Shown here: positions 1-5,548 of the stretch, one piece after another | Numbering within the stretch: position 1 is the stretch's first letter | How the letters are laid out: the number at the start of each line of letters is the position of its first letter | Origin: an uncultured Chloroflexota bacterium | GTDB taxonomy: Bacteria > Chloroflexota > Anaerolineae > Aggregatilineales > Phototrophicaceae | Assembly (NCBI GenBank): GCA_903904765.1 | Contig: CAIVEA010000923.1 | Location: 1 to 5,548, forward strand | DNA: 5,548 nucleotides | Direction of reading: 5' to 3' | Made by a program: the position numbers and the translations under genes | The notes under the pieces: model-generated | Databases searched by the model: none | What the model saw: the letters and a program-made list of their open reading frames with translations, nothing else | Told to the model about the DNA's origin: nothing

Positions 1-814
1 TCAACACGGTCGCGGTGGTCATCCCGCGCCCGCGCATCCGGCGCAGTCCTTCGCGCAGGGCGGCGCTGCCCAGCCCCCGCCGCTGGAAGGCGTGGCGCGT
101 CCCCACCGGCTCGAACAGGCCGAAGCCAGTCAGCGGGTCAACCCACACCATTGCATAGGCCGCGCACACCCCATCGGGGGCGATCACCGCCACATCCAGC
201 GCGGGATCATAGCCCGGGGCGGTGCGGACATGGTGATAGGCTGCCGTCGTCATGCGCTTGGAGTGGAAAGCATCAATATGGGCGGCGGCGCGGCGCTCCA
301 CATCGTCTGCTGTCACGGTTGGTAGGAAGGCGAACCCGTCCGGCAGCGGCGGCGCGGCGAGGTCGGCATCGGTCAGCGGACGGCTGAAGCACACCAGATA
401 ATCTTCGGCATACGTGAATCCGGCCTGCTCCAGCAGCGCGATCCGGGCGCTCTCGTCCGCGCAGGCGAACGCTTTGAGGGGCGCACCTGCGTCATGGGGG
501 CGCTGGCTTTGCAACCGGATTCCTTCGGCGATGATGGCGGCTTCCAGCGCACCGCCGCGCTCGTCGGGATGCACCGCCATATCGAAGGCGTTTGGCTCGT
601 ACAGGATCATCCAGCCACGCAGACCACGCTCATCCTCCCACAGGTGCAGGATGTCGGCGCGGTTCTCGTCGGCAGACAGGTAGTACAGCCACCAGTCCAG
701 ATCGCCGGGGTGCGGGTCACCGGCTTGTGGCCTACGCAGGCGCTGTTCGCCCGTAAAGCGTTTGATCGCCACCAGATCGGCCTCGTCGCGGTAGGGGCGG
801 CGTGCAGGGAGCAT
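1..814 (-). CDS. Tandem GNAT-family N-acetyltransferase (3' end beyond window)
   Basis: A minus-strand frame opens with ATG at 814-812 and stays open for 271 codons to the left edge, so the C-terminus is missing. The canonical acetyl-CoA pyrophosphate-binding motif of GNAT enzymes (Q/R-x-x-G-x-G/A) is visible as Q244-R-R-G-L-G249, preceded by a strand reading FGLFEPVGT (231-239) and followed by a helix. A second, degenerate GNAT half lies at about residues 8-148; its AMAVHP-like strand is DMAVHP (78-83) and the following loop, DERGGA, lacks a clean motif. The closing motif-B segment of the C-terminal domain should lie just outside the window. The start follows the TAA of the upstream acetyltransferase by 2 nt, with an AGGA (827-824) 9 nt before the ATG, so translation is probably coupled. 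By family it should transfer an acetyl group from acetyl-CoA to an amine in the cytoplasm. The acceptor cannot be told from sequence. Confidence 0.85.
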   Translation of the reverse strand, partial: MLPARRPYRDEADLVAIKRFTGEQRLRRPQAGDPHPGDLDWWLYYLSADENRADILHLWEDERGLRGWMILYEPNAFDMAVHPDERGGALEAAIIAEGIRLQSQRPHDAGAPLKAFACADESARIALLEQAGFTYAEDYLVCFSRPLTDADLAAPPLPDGFAFLPTVTADDVERRAAAHIDAFHSKRMTTAAYHHVRTAPGYDPALDVAVIAPDGVCAAYAMVWVDPLTGFGLFEPVGTRHAFQRRGLGSAALREGLRRMRGRGMTTATVL

Positions 815-816
815 CC

Positions 817-1839
817 TTATTCGTCCTGTCCCAGATCGGTGACGGTCATCTCGATGCCGTCGCGCAGCTCCTTCTCGTACAGATCGAAGCGCAGCGCCAC
901 CGACATCCCCGCCCGTTCGTACAGGCGGGTCGCGCCGGTCAGACTGCTGGCATCTACGCCCAGCCCCACGCCGGAACGCCCCATCTGCTGGAAGGTGACG
1001 AACGACTGCCGCAGCAGCGCCATGCCCAATCCGGCGCGGCGGTGTTCGCGGCGCACGCCCAGCGTGGACACCCAGCCCATATCCGGTTGGGCGGCGTGGT
1101 AGGGCTTGCACAGGCAAATGCCCGCGATTTCACCGCTGTCGGTTTCAGCCACCAGCCACAGCGCGGGGTCAATCGGCTGGAACTTCTGCCATGACTGCTG
1201 CCAGTGTGCGAAGCCGCTTTCAAACGGCTCCTCGACAAAGCCGAAGTGATCGCGGAAGGTGTCGCAGTAGGCGCGGTAGATGAGTTCCTGTTCGTTCTGC
1301 GGGTCTGCCAAGCGCAGCCGGAAGCCCAGCGGCATAGATGGCGGCGTGAGCGTTTCCTCAAAGCAGATTTCCATGCGATAGCTGTGGCGGATGCAGGTCA
1401 TCCCCCGATTTTCTAGGAGTTCGTGATACCAGAAATCCCTGTCATACGTGAAGCCGCGCAGGGCGACCCGTGTGCCTTCGGGAGCGTGCGGGATGGCTTC
1501 CCGCGCCCGCTGCTCCGCCCATGCGTACAGAATCTGCCCCAGCGCCTGCCGATCTTCGGCGGGATGCACGTACAGATCGAGCATGGGCAGGACAGGCCGC
1601 GAGTCGTCCACTTCGCCATAGCCGACCACGCGCCCCCCGGCATTCACCAGCACGCGCAGGTTGGAGTCCCGGCTGATTTCCGGCGACTGCCACCATTCGA
1701 GCAAATCATCTAAATCGTCGTCCGCCTGCCCGATGGAATCAAGCGCATTGGCATTCATAACATCCAGCACCCCCGGTGCATCATCCAGCGTGGGGGGGCG
1801 CAGCACGTAACCTGTCAGTTCGATTGAGGAAGGGGTCAT
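817..1839 (-). CDS. Tandem GNAT-family N-acetyltransferase, 340 aa
   Basis: Two GNAT domains are arranged head to tail. The N-terminal one (about residues 8-160) has a strand LDLYVHP (87-93) but a degenerate CoA loop (EDRQALGQ). The C-terminal one (about 170-325) is canonical: strand WVSTLGV (256-262), CoA-binding loop R267-R-A-G-L-G272, and a motif-B end ATRLYERAGM (303-312). This suggests the second domain is catalytic and the first is structural or substrate-binding, as in mycothiol synthase (MshD)-type tandem GNATs; I do not claim that reaction. The frame is open upstream to a GTG at 1911, with in-frame ATGs at 1884, 1851 and 1839. The predicted promoter (-10 at 1875-1870, transcription start near 1863) excludes 1911 and 1884. 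I chose 1839 because the protein homology begins right after it and a weak GGA lies 7 nt upstream; 1851 (344 aa) remains possible. It is the first gene of a two-gene operon with the following acetyltransferase. Confidence 0.88.
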   Translation of the reverse strand: MTPSSIELTGYVLRPPTLDDAPGVLDVMNANALDSIGQADDDLDDLLEWWQSPEISRDSNLRVLVNAGGRVVGYGEVDDSRPVLPMLDLYVHPAEDRQALGQILYAWAEQRAREAIPHAPEGTRVALRGFTYDRDFWYHELLENRGMTCIRHSYRMEICFEETLTPPSMPLGFRLRLADPQNEQELIYRAYCDTFRDHFGFVEEPFESGFAHWQQSWQKFQPIDPALWLVAETDSGEIAGICLCKPYHAAQPDMGWVSTLGVRREHRRAGLGMALLRQSFVTFQQMGRSGVGLGVDASSLTGATRLYERAGMSVALRFDLYEKELRDGIEMTVTDLGQDE

Positions 1840-1847
1840 AAGTCTAT

Positions 1848-1879
1848 CCATTGTGATCTGTTTGGAAAGATCATAATGG
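1848..1879. promoter_or_regulatory. Candidate operator: 12+8+12 inverted repeat over the leftward promoter
   Basis: Left arm CCATTGTGATCT (1848-1859) and right arm AGATCATAATGG (1868-1879) are inverted copies matching at 11 of 12 positions, around an 8-nt spacer. The centre, 1863.5, coincides with the predicted start of leftward transcription, and the right arm covers the -10 box. Because the right arm lies upstream of that start, the leftward transcript would not contain both arms. A DNA-level operator for a dimeric repressor is therefore a better reading than an RNA hairpin. No regulator gene is in the window. Confidence 0.45.
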
Positions 1880-1898
1880 GTCATAGCGGTTCTGGCAA
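1870..1898 (-). promoter_or_regulatory. Sigma-70-like promoter for the acetyltransferase operon
   Basis: On the minus strand, TTGCCA (1898-1893, 5 of 6 to the -35 consensus) is followed by a 17-nt spacer and TATGAT (1875-1870, 5 of 6 to the -10 consensus). Transcription should begin near 1863, giving a leader of about 24 nt to the ATG at 1839 or 12 nt to the one at 1851. Base matches are seen directly; promoter activity is inferred. Confidence 0.6.
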
Positions 1899-1920
1899 GG
1901 GGACAAGGCACACTAAAACG

Positions 1921-1932
1921 AGCTACCTAGCT
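1921..1932. repeat. Short palindrome AGCTA-CC-TAGCT between divergent promoters
   Basis: Two perfect 5-nt arms are separated by 2 nt. The centre (1926.5) is about 64 nt from each of the two predicted transcription starts, a distance at which class I activators often bind. At this length it could be chance. Confidence 0.25.
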
Positions 1933-1956
1933 TCCATATCCTGCGGCATTGGTCTG

Positions 1957-1985
1957 TTGACAGCACACGATGCGAGGGCTATGCT
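1957..1985 (+). promoter_or_regulatory. Sigma-70-like promoter for the membrane protein gene
   Basis: A perfect -35 box TTGACA (1957-1962) is followed by a 17-nt spacer and TATGCT (1980-1985, 4 of 6 to the -10 consensus). Transcription should begin near 1992, about 34 nt before the ATG at 2026. This excludes the longer in-frame starts at 1876 and 1981. Confidence 0.6.
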
Positions 1986-2025
1986 GGCACAAATTTGCTC
2001 GCCTACCACACACCAATCAAAGAAA

Positions 2026-3111
2026 ATGAACGCTACAACCCACGCCCCCGCCACTCCCCCCCTGACCGAAGCCGAACGCGGCGCGATGCGGGCCTACCTG
2101 CAACGCTGTGAAGTGCGTTTGAGTACCCTGCACCGAATCGCCACTGCGTTCATCAGCGGTGCAGGGCTGCTGCTGCTCATTCCCGTCTTTGTGAAGGATG
2201 CTATAGATAATCTGCTAATCGTCCTGCTGGGGCAGGCACATAACCATTTCGGCGCACTGGGTGTGGTCGGGTTGGTGCTGACGATACTTCTATACTCTTG
2301 CCTGCTATATCCGCTGCTGCTTTCTCTCATCATTCCACTATACGGCGTGTACTTGCTGCTGAAGGACATCATCCATTTCTACTTCACCATCTACGCGCCG
2401 GGATTTTCGCAAAACTTGCTCAACCCCACCTTTGCGCTGACAGGGGTTCTGTTCTCTAAGGACGAATCGCCTTCCGGCAAGCAGGGCGTGATGCGCTACC
2501 AGTACGAGGCAACACAGGCTGGATTCATGATTCCGTTCAGCCAGGAACGGCAGGAACTGTATTTCGACGGCTTGATTGAGGCCAGTCAGGGCACGATCAT
2601 CCCCGAATCGCGCCAGATTGAACACCTGCAAGATATGGATGTGCTGCCGGAAAGCTATGATGTAGACGGCGTGAACCGTTTTAATGCTGCGCTGGGGATC
2701 GCCCGCAGCATTGACCGCACGCTGGAACAGGAGGTAGCCGTCACCGAAATGTCACTGGTGCGGCATGTGCTATACCTGCGACGGCTGATGCTGCGTTACG
2801 TCAAGACGCTGCTCATGTTCATCTGGACGATGCTGATCGCCTTCATGCTGCTGCCGCTGCTCAAAGAACCGCGCATCCCGCCCTTCCTCATCCTATCGCT
2901 GGGCTATCTGCTGTGGTCGCTGTCGGTCATGCGGATTATGGAATGGCCGCTGGACTGGATTTACCGTCACCGCCACGAAGACAAACTGCCCTCGCAAATT
3001 GATCCGCAGTTGACCATGATGCAGGAGCAGGTGCGTAAATTCTGTTACGGTGCGATTGCCACTTCGCTGGTGGCGCTCATCCTATCGGCGGCTTCGCTGG
3101 CGATGGGCTAG
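2026..3111 (+). CDS. Polytopic membrane protein of unknown function, 361 aa
   Basis: I do not recognise a named family. From the ATG at 2026 the protein has a short hydrophilic N-terminus with a charged helix (about 13-36). Strongly hydrophobic segments follow at about 37-57, 77-97 and 95-115. A soluble central region (about 120-255) includes GFMIPFSQERQELYF (166-180) and a charged stretch ending in a helix rich in Arg (245-257). Further hydrophobic segments lie at about 261-279, 284-303 and 339-360. That is roughly six membrane passes, with no signal peptide and no recognisable nucleotide-binding, protease or transporter motif. The frame is open back to an ATG at 1876, but the predicted promoter at 1957-1985 lies inside that extension and the extra residues look non-coding, so 2026 is preferred; its Shine-Dalgarno is weak (AAAGAAA). 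It is divergent from the acetyltransferases and convergent with the exported protein to the right, so it appears to be transcribed alone. It could be a transport or signalling accessory; nothing decides this. Confidence 0.85.
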   Translation: MNATTHAPATPPLTEAERGAMRAYLQRCEVRLSTLHRIATAFISGAGLLLLIPVFVKDAIDNLLIVLLGQAHNHFGALGVVGLVLTILLYSCLLYPLLLSLIIPLYGVYLLLKDIIHFYFTIYAPGFSQNLLNPTFALTGVLFSKDESPSGKQGVMRYQYEATQAGFMIPFSQERQELYFDGLIEASQGTIIPESRQIEHLQDMDVLPESYDVDGVNRFNAALGIARSIDRTLEQEVAVTEMSLVRHVLYLRRLMLRYVKTLLMFIWTMLIAFMLLPLLKEPRIPPFLILSLGYLLWSLSVMRIMEWPLDWIYRHRHEDKLPSQIDPQLTMMQEQVRKFCYGAIATSLVALILSAASLAMG

Positions 3112-3125
3112 TTTTCGCTGTCATT

Positions 3126-5234
3126 CTAGGTGCGGCGGCGAACCGTCAGAGCATACATCCCGACCAATGTGACCAGCCCCACGCCTGTCACCGCCATTAC
3201 TTTAAGCCCGCTGGAGTTGGAACGCACCCAGCAGCCCACCGTAGTGATGGTCGGACTCATAAGCTGAAGGACATTTCTGGGGAACGGGGCGGGTTCGGTG
3301 AACACGAGCGCCTCATCACTGATGACCAGCGACCAATCCCGGGTTGTCCCGCCCACACGAAAGTAATAGGCCGCGTCGAAAGTGCGGTTGTTGATGGTCA
3401 TCTCATGCTCGGTGCTGTATTCGTTGCTCAGCGCACGGTCTACGTTCACATTGCCGGGATGCCGCCCCGTCCATATCTGGCTCGTGGTGGGGATGTTCGT
3501 TTTCCAGCGGAACTTCACCCAACCGCCCGAAACTTCTGTCTCGATATCACTAATCACCACAGACGATTGTTCTTCCGGGTGAAAAATCTGGTTTTCGGGA
3601 ATTGTGATAGGGGGTGCATCGCTGCCATCCAGCACCAGCGTCGCAACGGGCGAGGTCGGTTGCACGCCCATATCGCTGAATAGGTTATACGTCACCTGTG
3701 CGATCACCGGGTCGGCTTCCACAGGGGTGATACCTTGTGCGCCCAACCCCCATGACCACTGAATCGTCCCTGCCGAAAATACAATTGCCCCTTCCGGTGT
3801 GGTGTAATACACCGTGCTGGATACGCTATAGCCTACGTTGCCCACATTGAAGTTCCCGCTATCCGTCAGCAGCATGCCCACAACGGGTGTGCTGGCGATT
3901 TCGCGCAGGTTGGCAGGTTCGAGTCCGTTATCCACACGGTTGTCCCACTCCCAACCTGTGATATTTTGCCCGAATGTAGCAAATGAGCCTGCTGGCAGGC
4001 TACCCATTGTGGTATGGCGGAACAGCCGATCTTGCCCCTGCTCTGCCGAAACACGCAGCGGCCAGAAAGATTCATCGTTGTCACCGATATACAACACGCC
4101 CAGCAATGCGTTTTCGGGGTCGTTCGCGCCCTGCGGGTCGCGCCATGTGCCGGTGTGAATGCCGGAGGGGTCAACCGGGCCGCCTTCGGTGGTCTTATAC
4201 ACCACCATCACGCTATCCGGTTCACGGGTCAGTGGATCAGGCTCGAAGCGCACCCGCCAGTACATATTGTTCGCACCCATGAACGCCAGATGCACCCCGG
4301 CATCGCGTGCCGCCGTGACCGCATCCCGCATTTCCTGCGACCAGTATTCATCATGCCCGGAAGAGAGGAAAATTTGATGGTCGAGGAGTTCGTTTTTTGC
4401 ACCTGCTTTGCCGGAACGGTGCGTATCCATGCTGGTCGAATAGGTCAGGTCATAGCCGTTCTGTTCCAGCCAGCGCAGCATGGGGTAATCCACGCGAAAG
4501 AAATAGTTGGGGTCGCCTTGCGTTTGGTTGTACGGACGGTTGAAGGACACCTTCACCGCACGCGGCGTTTCAGCCACAGTCACGCACACGCCGCTGTTCC
4601 AATCATAGGTGGATTTGCCGTTGTAGTTGTTATAGGCCTGTGTGGTGGTGAAGCCTTGCTGGAATAGGATGGCGGAGTTGCGCTCATCCTCGCGCACCAC
4701 GAACACCGTTTCATTCTGTCCGCCGCTATCCGCCTGCACCCGTGCTATATACACGCCGGAAACCCAGTTTTCTGGCACGGTCAGGCTGTAGGAACGGCTC
4801 CAGTTGCTGCACGTTCGCAATCCGGTGTCATCAGCGCGACCACAGGGCAGTTGTTCGGTAGCTGGAAGGTTCGCTTCCTCGAACATTTCCCGTGCGCCAA
4901 GCCCGCCGTAATAACCCAACCGATAAATGGTCAGCAGGTAGGGTTCTTGAGAGCGAACGTAAAAATCCAGCGTTTCGCCAGTTTGTACACTGTCGGTGGA
5001 GGCGTAAATTTCGAGTTTTTCGGCATACTGCGTTATCAACCACTCATCGGTTCCCGGCAGGCAGTTTTCGGCTGCAATCGGGTTGGTGGGATTAGCGCAC
5101 ACCCGCGCGTCCACGCCCTGATAGGCGAAGGCTGCGCGGGGTGGGTTGGCATCTACGGGAAGGGTGGATACGATGAGGCACACACACACTAGCAGCACGA
5201 ACCGAATTCCATTACGGTGGTTCAGAAACCGCAT
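3126..5234 (-). CDS. Exported, membrane-anchored protein with dimethylformamidase large-subunit-like domain, 702 aa
   Basis: The N-terminus (1-29) is a signal peptide: a basic start, hydrophobic FVLLVCVCLIV (12-22) and a likely cleavage after VDA. A beta-rich domain follows (about 70-182), containing the motif YRLGYYGG (104-111). Next comes a region (about 186-522) matching my recollection of the N,N-dimethylformamidase beta-subunit C-terminal family (DMFA2_C): TTTQAYNNYNG (196-206), FNRPY (231-235), GHDEYWS (293-299) and FMGANNMYWRVRF (318-330). A fibronectin-III-like segment (about 555-648) and a hydrophobic anchor (about 677-697) ending in VRRRT complete it. The six cysteines of the predicted exported part include close pairs 46/58 and 131/142, suiting disulfides outside the cell. 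Characterised dimethylformamidase is a cytoplasmic mononuclear-iron enzyme with two Tyr and one Glu ligands; E296 and Y297 are candidates here, unproven. No small subunit is visible, and the true substrate is unknown. The ATG at 5234 has a strong GGGAGG 9 nt upstream. It probably forms an operon with the glycosyltransferase-like gene before it. Confidence 0.88.
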   Translation of the reverse strand: MRFLNHRNGIRFVLLVCVCLIVSTLPVDANPPRAAFAYQGVDARVCANPTNPIAAENCLPGTDEWLITQYAEKLEIYASTDSVQTGETLDFYVRSQEPYLLTIYRLGYYGGLGAREMFEEANLPATEQLPCGRADDTGLRTCSNWSRSYSLTVPENWVSGVYIARVQADSGGQNETVFVVREDERNSAILFQQGFTTTQAYNNYNGKSTYDWNSGVCVTVAETPRAVKVSFNRPYNQTQGDPNYFFRVDYPMLRWLEQNGYDLTYSTSMDTHRSGKAGAKNELLDHQIFLSSGHDEYWSQEMRDAVTAARDAGVHLAFMGANNMYWRVRFEPDPLTREPDSVMVVYKTTEGGPVDPSGIHTGTWRDPQGANDPENALLGVLYIGDNDESFWPLRVSAEQGQDRLFRHTTMGSLPAGSFATFGQNITGWEWDNRVDNGLEPANLREIASTPVVGMLLTDSGNFNVGNVGYSVSSTVYYTTPEGAIVFSAGTIQWSWGLGAQGITPVEADPVIAQVTYNLFSDMGVQPTSPVATLVLDGSDAPPITIPENQIFHPEEQSSVVISDIETEVSGGWVKFRWKTNIPTTSQIWTGRHPGNVNVDRALSNEYSTEHEMTINNRTFDAAYYFRVGGTTRDWSLVISDEALVFTEPAPFPRNVLQLMSPTITTVGCWVRSNSSGLKVMAVTGVGLVTLVGMYALTVRRRT

Positions 5235-5243
5235 CCTTATCTT

Positions 5244-5249
5244 CCTCCC
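5244..5249 (-). promoter_or_regulatory. Strong ribosome binding site GGGAGG
   Basis: On the minus strand GGGAGG (5249-5244) lies 9 nt before the ATG at 5234-5232. It sets the start of the exported protein and sits in the 31-nt gap after the stop of the preceding gene. Confidence 0.8.
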
Positions 5250-5265
5250 GATAATCAGACGACAA

Positions 5266-5548
5266 CTAAGGTGTATTATGCCCGTAAATCTGATATGCGC
5301 CTATTGTCTCAATGAGGGTGTAATCGGACAGGCGCTCTTGCGGGTACATGTTGGTGTACTGCCCGAACGGGCCAACGATCACGTAATCCGGGTTGAATTC
5401 GCGGAAATCGTACTCATCAGAGGCTAACGGGCCGTTCTCCCACATCTGCGCGACGGCATGTGCCAGCGCGATTTGTGGTGGGTAATGGAAGTTGGCGTTG
5501 CTCAACACGCCCAAATCTTGCTCCCATGTTTCGATCAGCTTGCCTTGA
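5266..5548 (-). CDS. C-terminal fragment, probably a membrane glycosyltransferase (5' end beyond window)
   Basis: Ninety-three residues are read from the right edge to a TAG at 5268-5266; the frame is open at the edge, so the N-terminal part is missing. An internal TTG at 5514 is not a credible start because coding-like sequence (KLIETWEQDL) continues upstream of it. The fragment has no membrane segment. Its pattern, ETWEQDLGVLSN with FHYPPQ, then NPDYVIVGPFGQY and a closing GAYQIYGHN, resembles the soluble extracytoplasmic tail of GT39/PMT- or ArnT-like glycosyltransferases. In those tails, phrases such as pDYvivGpf and a final Y-x-I-Y are common. If correct, the full protein would be a many-pass membrane enzyme moving a sugar from a polyprenyl-phosphate donor. 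The assignment rests on a tail only. It is followed 31 nt later by the exported protein on the same strand. Confidence 0.6.
   Translation of the reverse strand, partial: QGKLIETWEQDLGVLSNANFHYPPQIALAHAVAQMWENGPLASDEYDFREFNPDYVIVGPFGQYTNMYPQERLSDYTLIETIGAYQIYGHNTP

Noticed and set aside
494..1102. Open plus-strand frame of 202 codons across the two acetyltransferase genes
   Set aside because: It is antisense to two proteins with clear GNAT motifs, has a low-complexity, Arg/Ser/Pro-rich composition and no ribosome site; it is a GC-rich shadow.
1848..1879. The dyad read as a transcription terminator or riboswitch hairpin
   Set aside because: No T-run follows on either strand, and the predicted leftward transcript starts inside the loop, so the hairpin would not form in that RNA.
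1876..2025. N-terminal extension of the membrane protein containing GHSGSGKGT, which looks like a P-loop
   Set aside because: It lies upstream of or across the predicted promoter and the leftward dyad, no NTPase fold follows, and the resemblance to GxxxxGK[ST] is short and incidental.
4014..4667. Open plus-strand frame of 217 codons inside the exported protein gene
   Set aside because: It is fully antisense to the conserved DMFA2_C-like core, lacks domain motifs, and is rich in His/Arg/Val as expected from a shadow frame.
811..5240. Identical 10-mer ATAAGGATGC at the starts of two minus-strand genes (820-811 and 5240-5231)
   Set aside because: Start-codon contexts are constrained and the AAGG directly abuts the ATG, so it cannot serve as the Shine-Dalgarno; two copies are readily chance.
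5266..5514. Short independent gene starting at TTG 5514
   Set aside because: The same frame continues coding-like to the window edge and no ribosome site precedes the TTG, so it is the tail of a longer gene.

Overview
The window holds five protein-coding genes, two of them cut by the window edges. The DNA is moderately GC-rich with conventional sigma-70-like promoters and Shine-Dalgarno sites, so it is bacterial chromosome. The mix of proteins (paired tandem-GNAT acetyltransferases, an orphan polytopic membrane protein, a secreted DMFA2_C-type protein beside a probable lipid-linked-sugar glycosyltransferase) reminds me of Chloroflexota such as Anaerolineae. That is an impression from protein style, not a marker-based assignment. 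I see no rRNA, tRNA, CRISPR array, transposase or plasmid function.

Left block (1-1839, minus strand): two consecutive GNAT-fold proteins, each built of two GNAT domains. The upstream one is complete (start about 1839, stop 817). The downstream one starts 2 nt after that stop and runs off the left edge. They form a tightly coupled operon.

Divergent control region (1840-2025): this 186-bp gap carries two good back-to-back promoters, TTGCCA-17-TATGAT leftward and TTGACA-17-TATGCT rightward. A near-perfect 12+8+12 inverted repeat lies over the -10 box and predicted start of the leftward promoter. A short palindrome, AGCTA-CC-TAGCT, sits almost exactly midway between the two predicted transcription starts. 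These promoters also fix the gene starts, because both reading frames stay open far upstream of the real starts.

Middle (2026-3111, plus strand): a 361-residue membrane protein of unknown family with about six membrane segments and a soluble central domain. It converges on the next block with only 14 nt between stop codons.

Right block (3126-5548, minus strand): the C-terminal end of what is probably a membrane glycosyltransferase, followed after 31 nt by a 702-residue exported protein. That protein has a signal peptide, an N-terminal beta domain, a region like the C-terminal domain of the N,N-dimethylformamidase large subunit, a fibronectin-like domain and a C-terminal membrane anchor. The pairing suggests a cell-envelope or surface-glycan role rather than cytoplasmic amide catabolism. 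The points most worth a second look are the operator-like dyad and the exported, anchored form of the dimethylformamidase-like protein.
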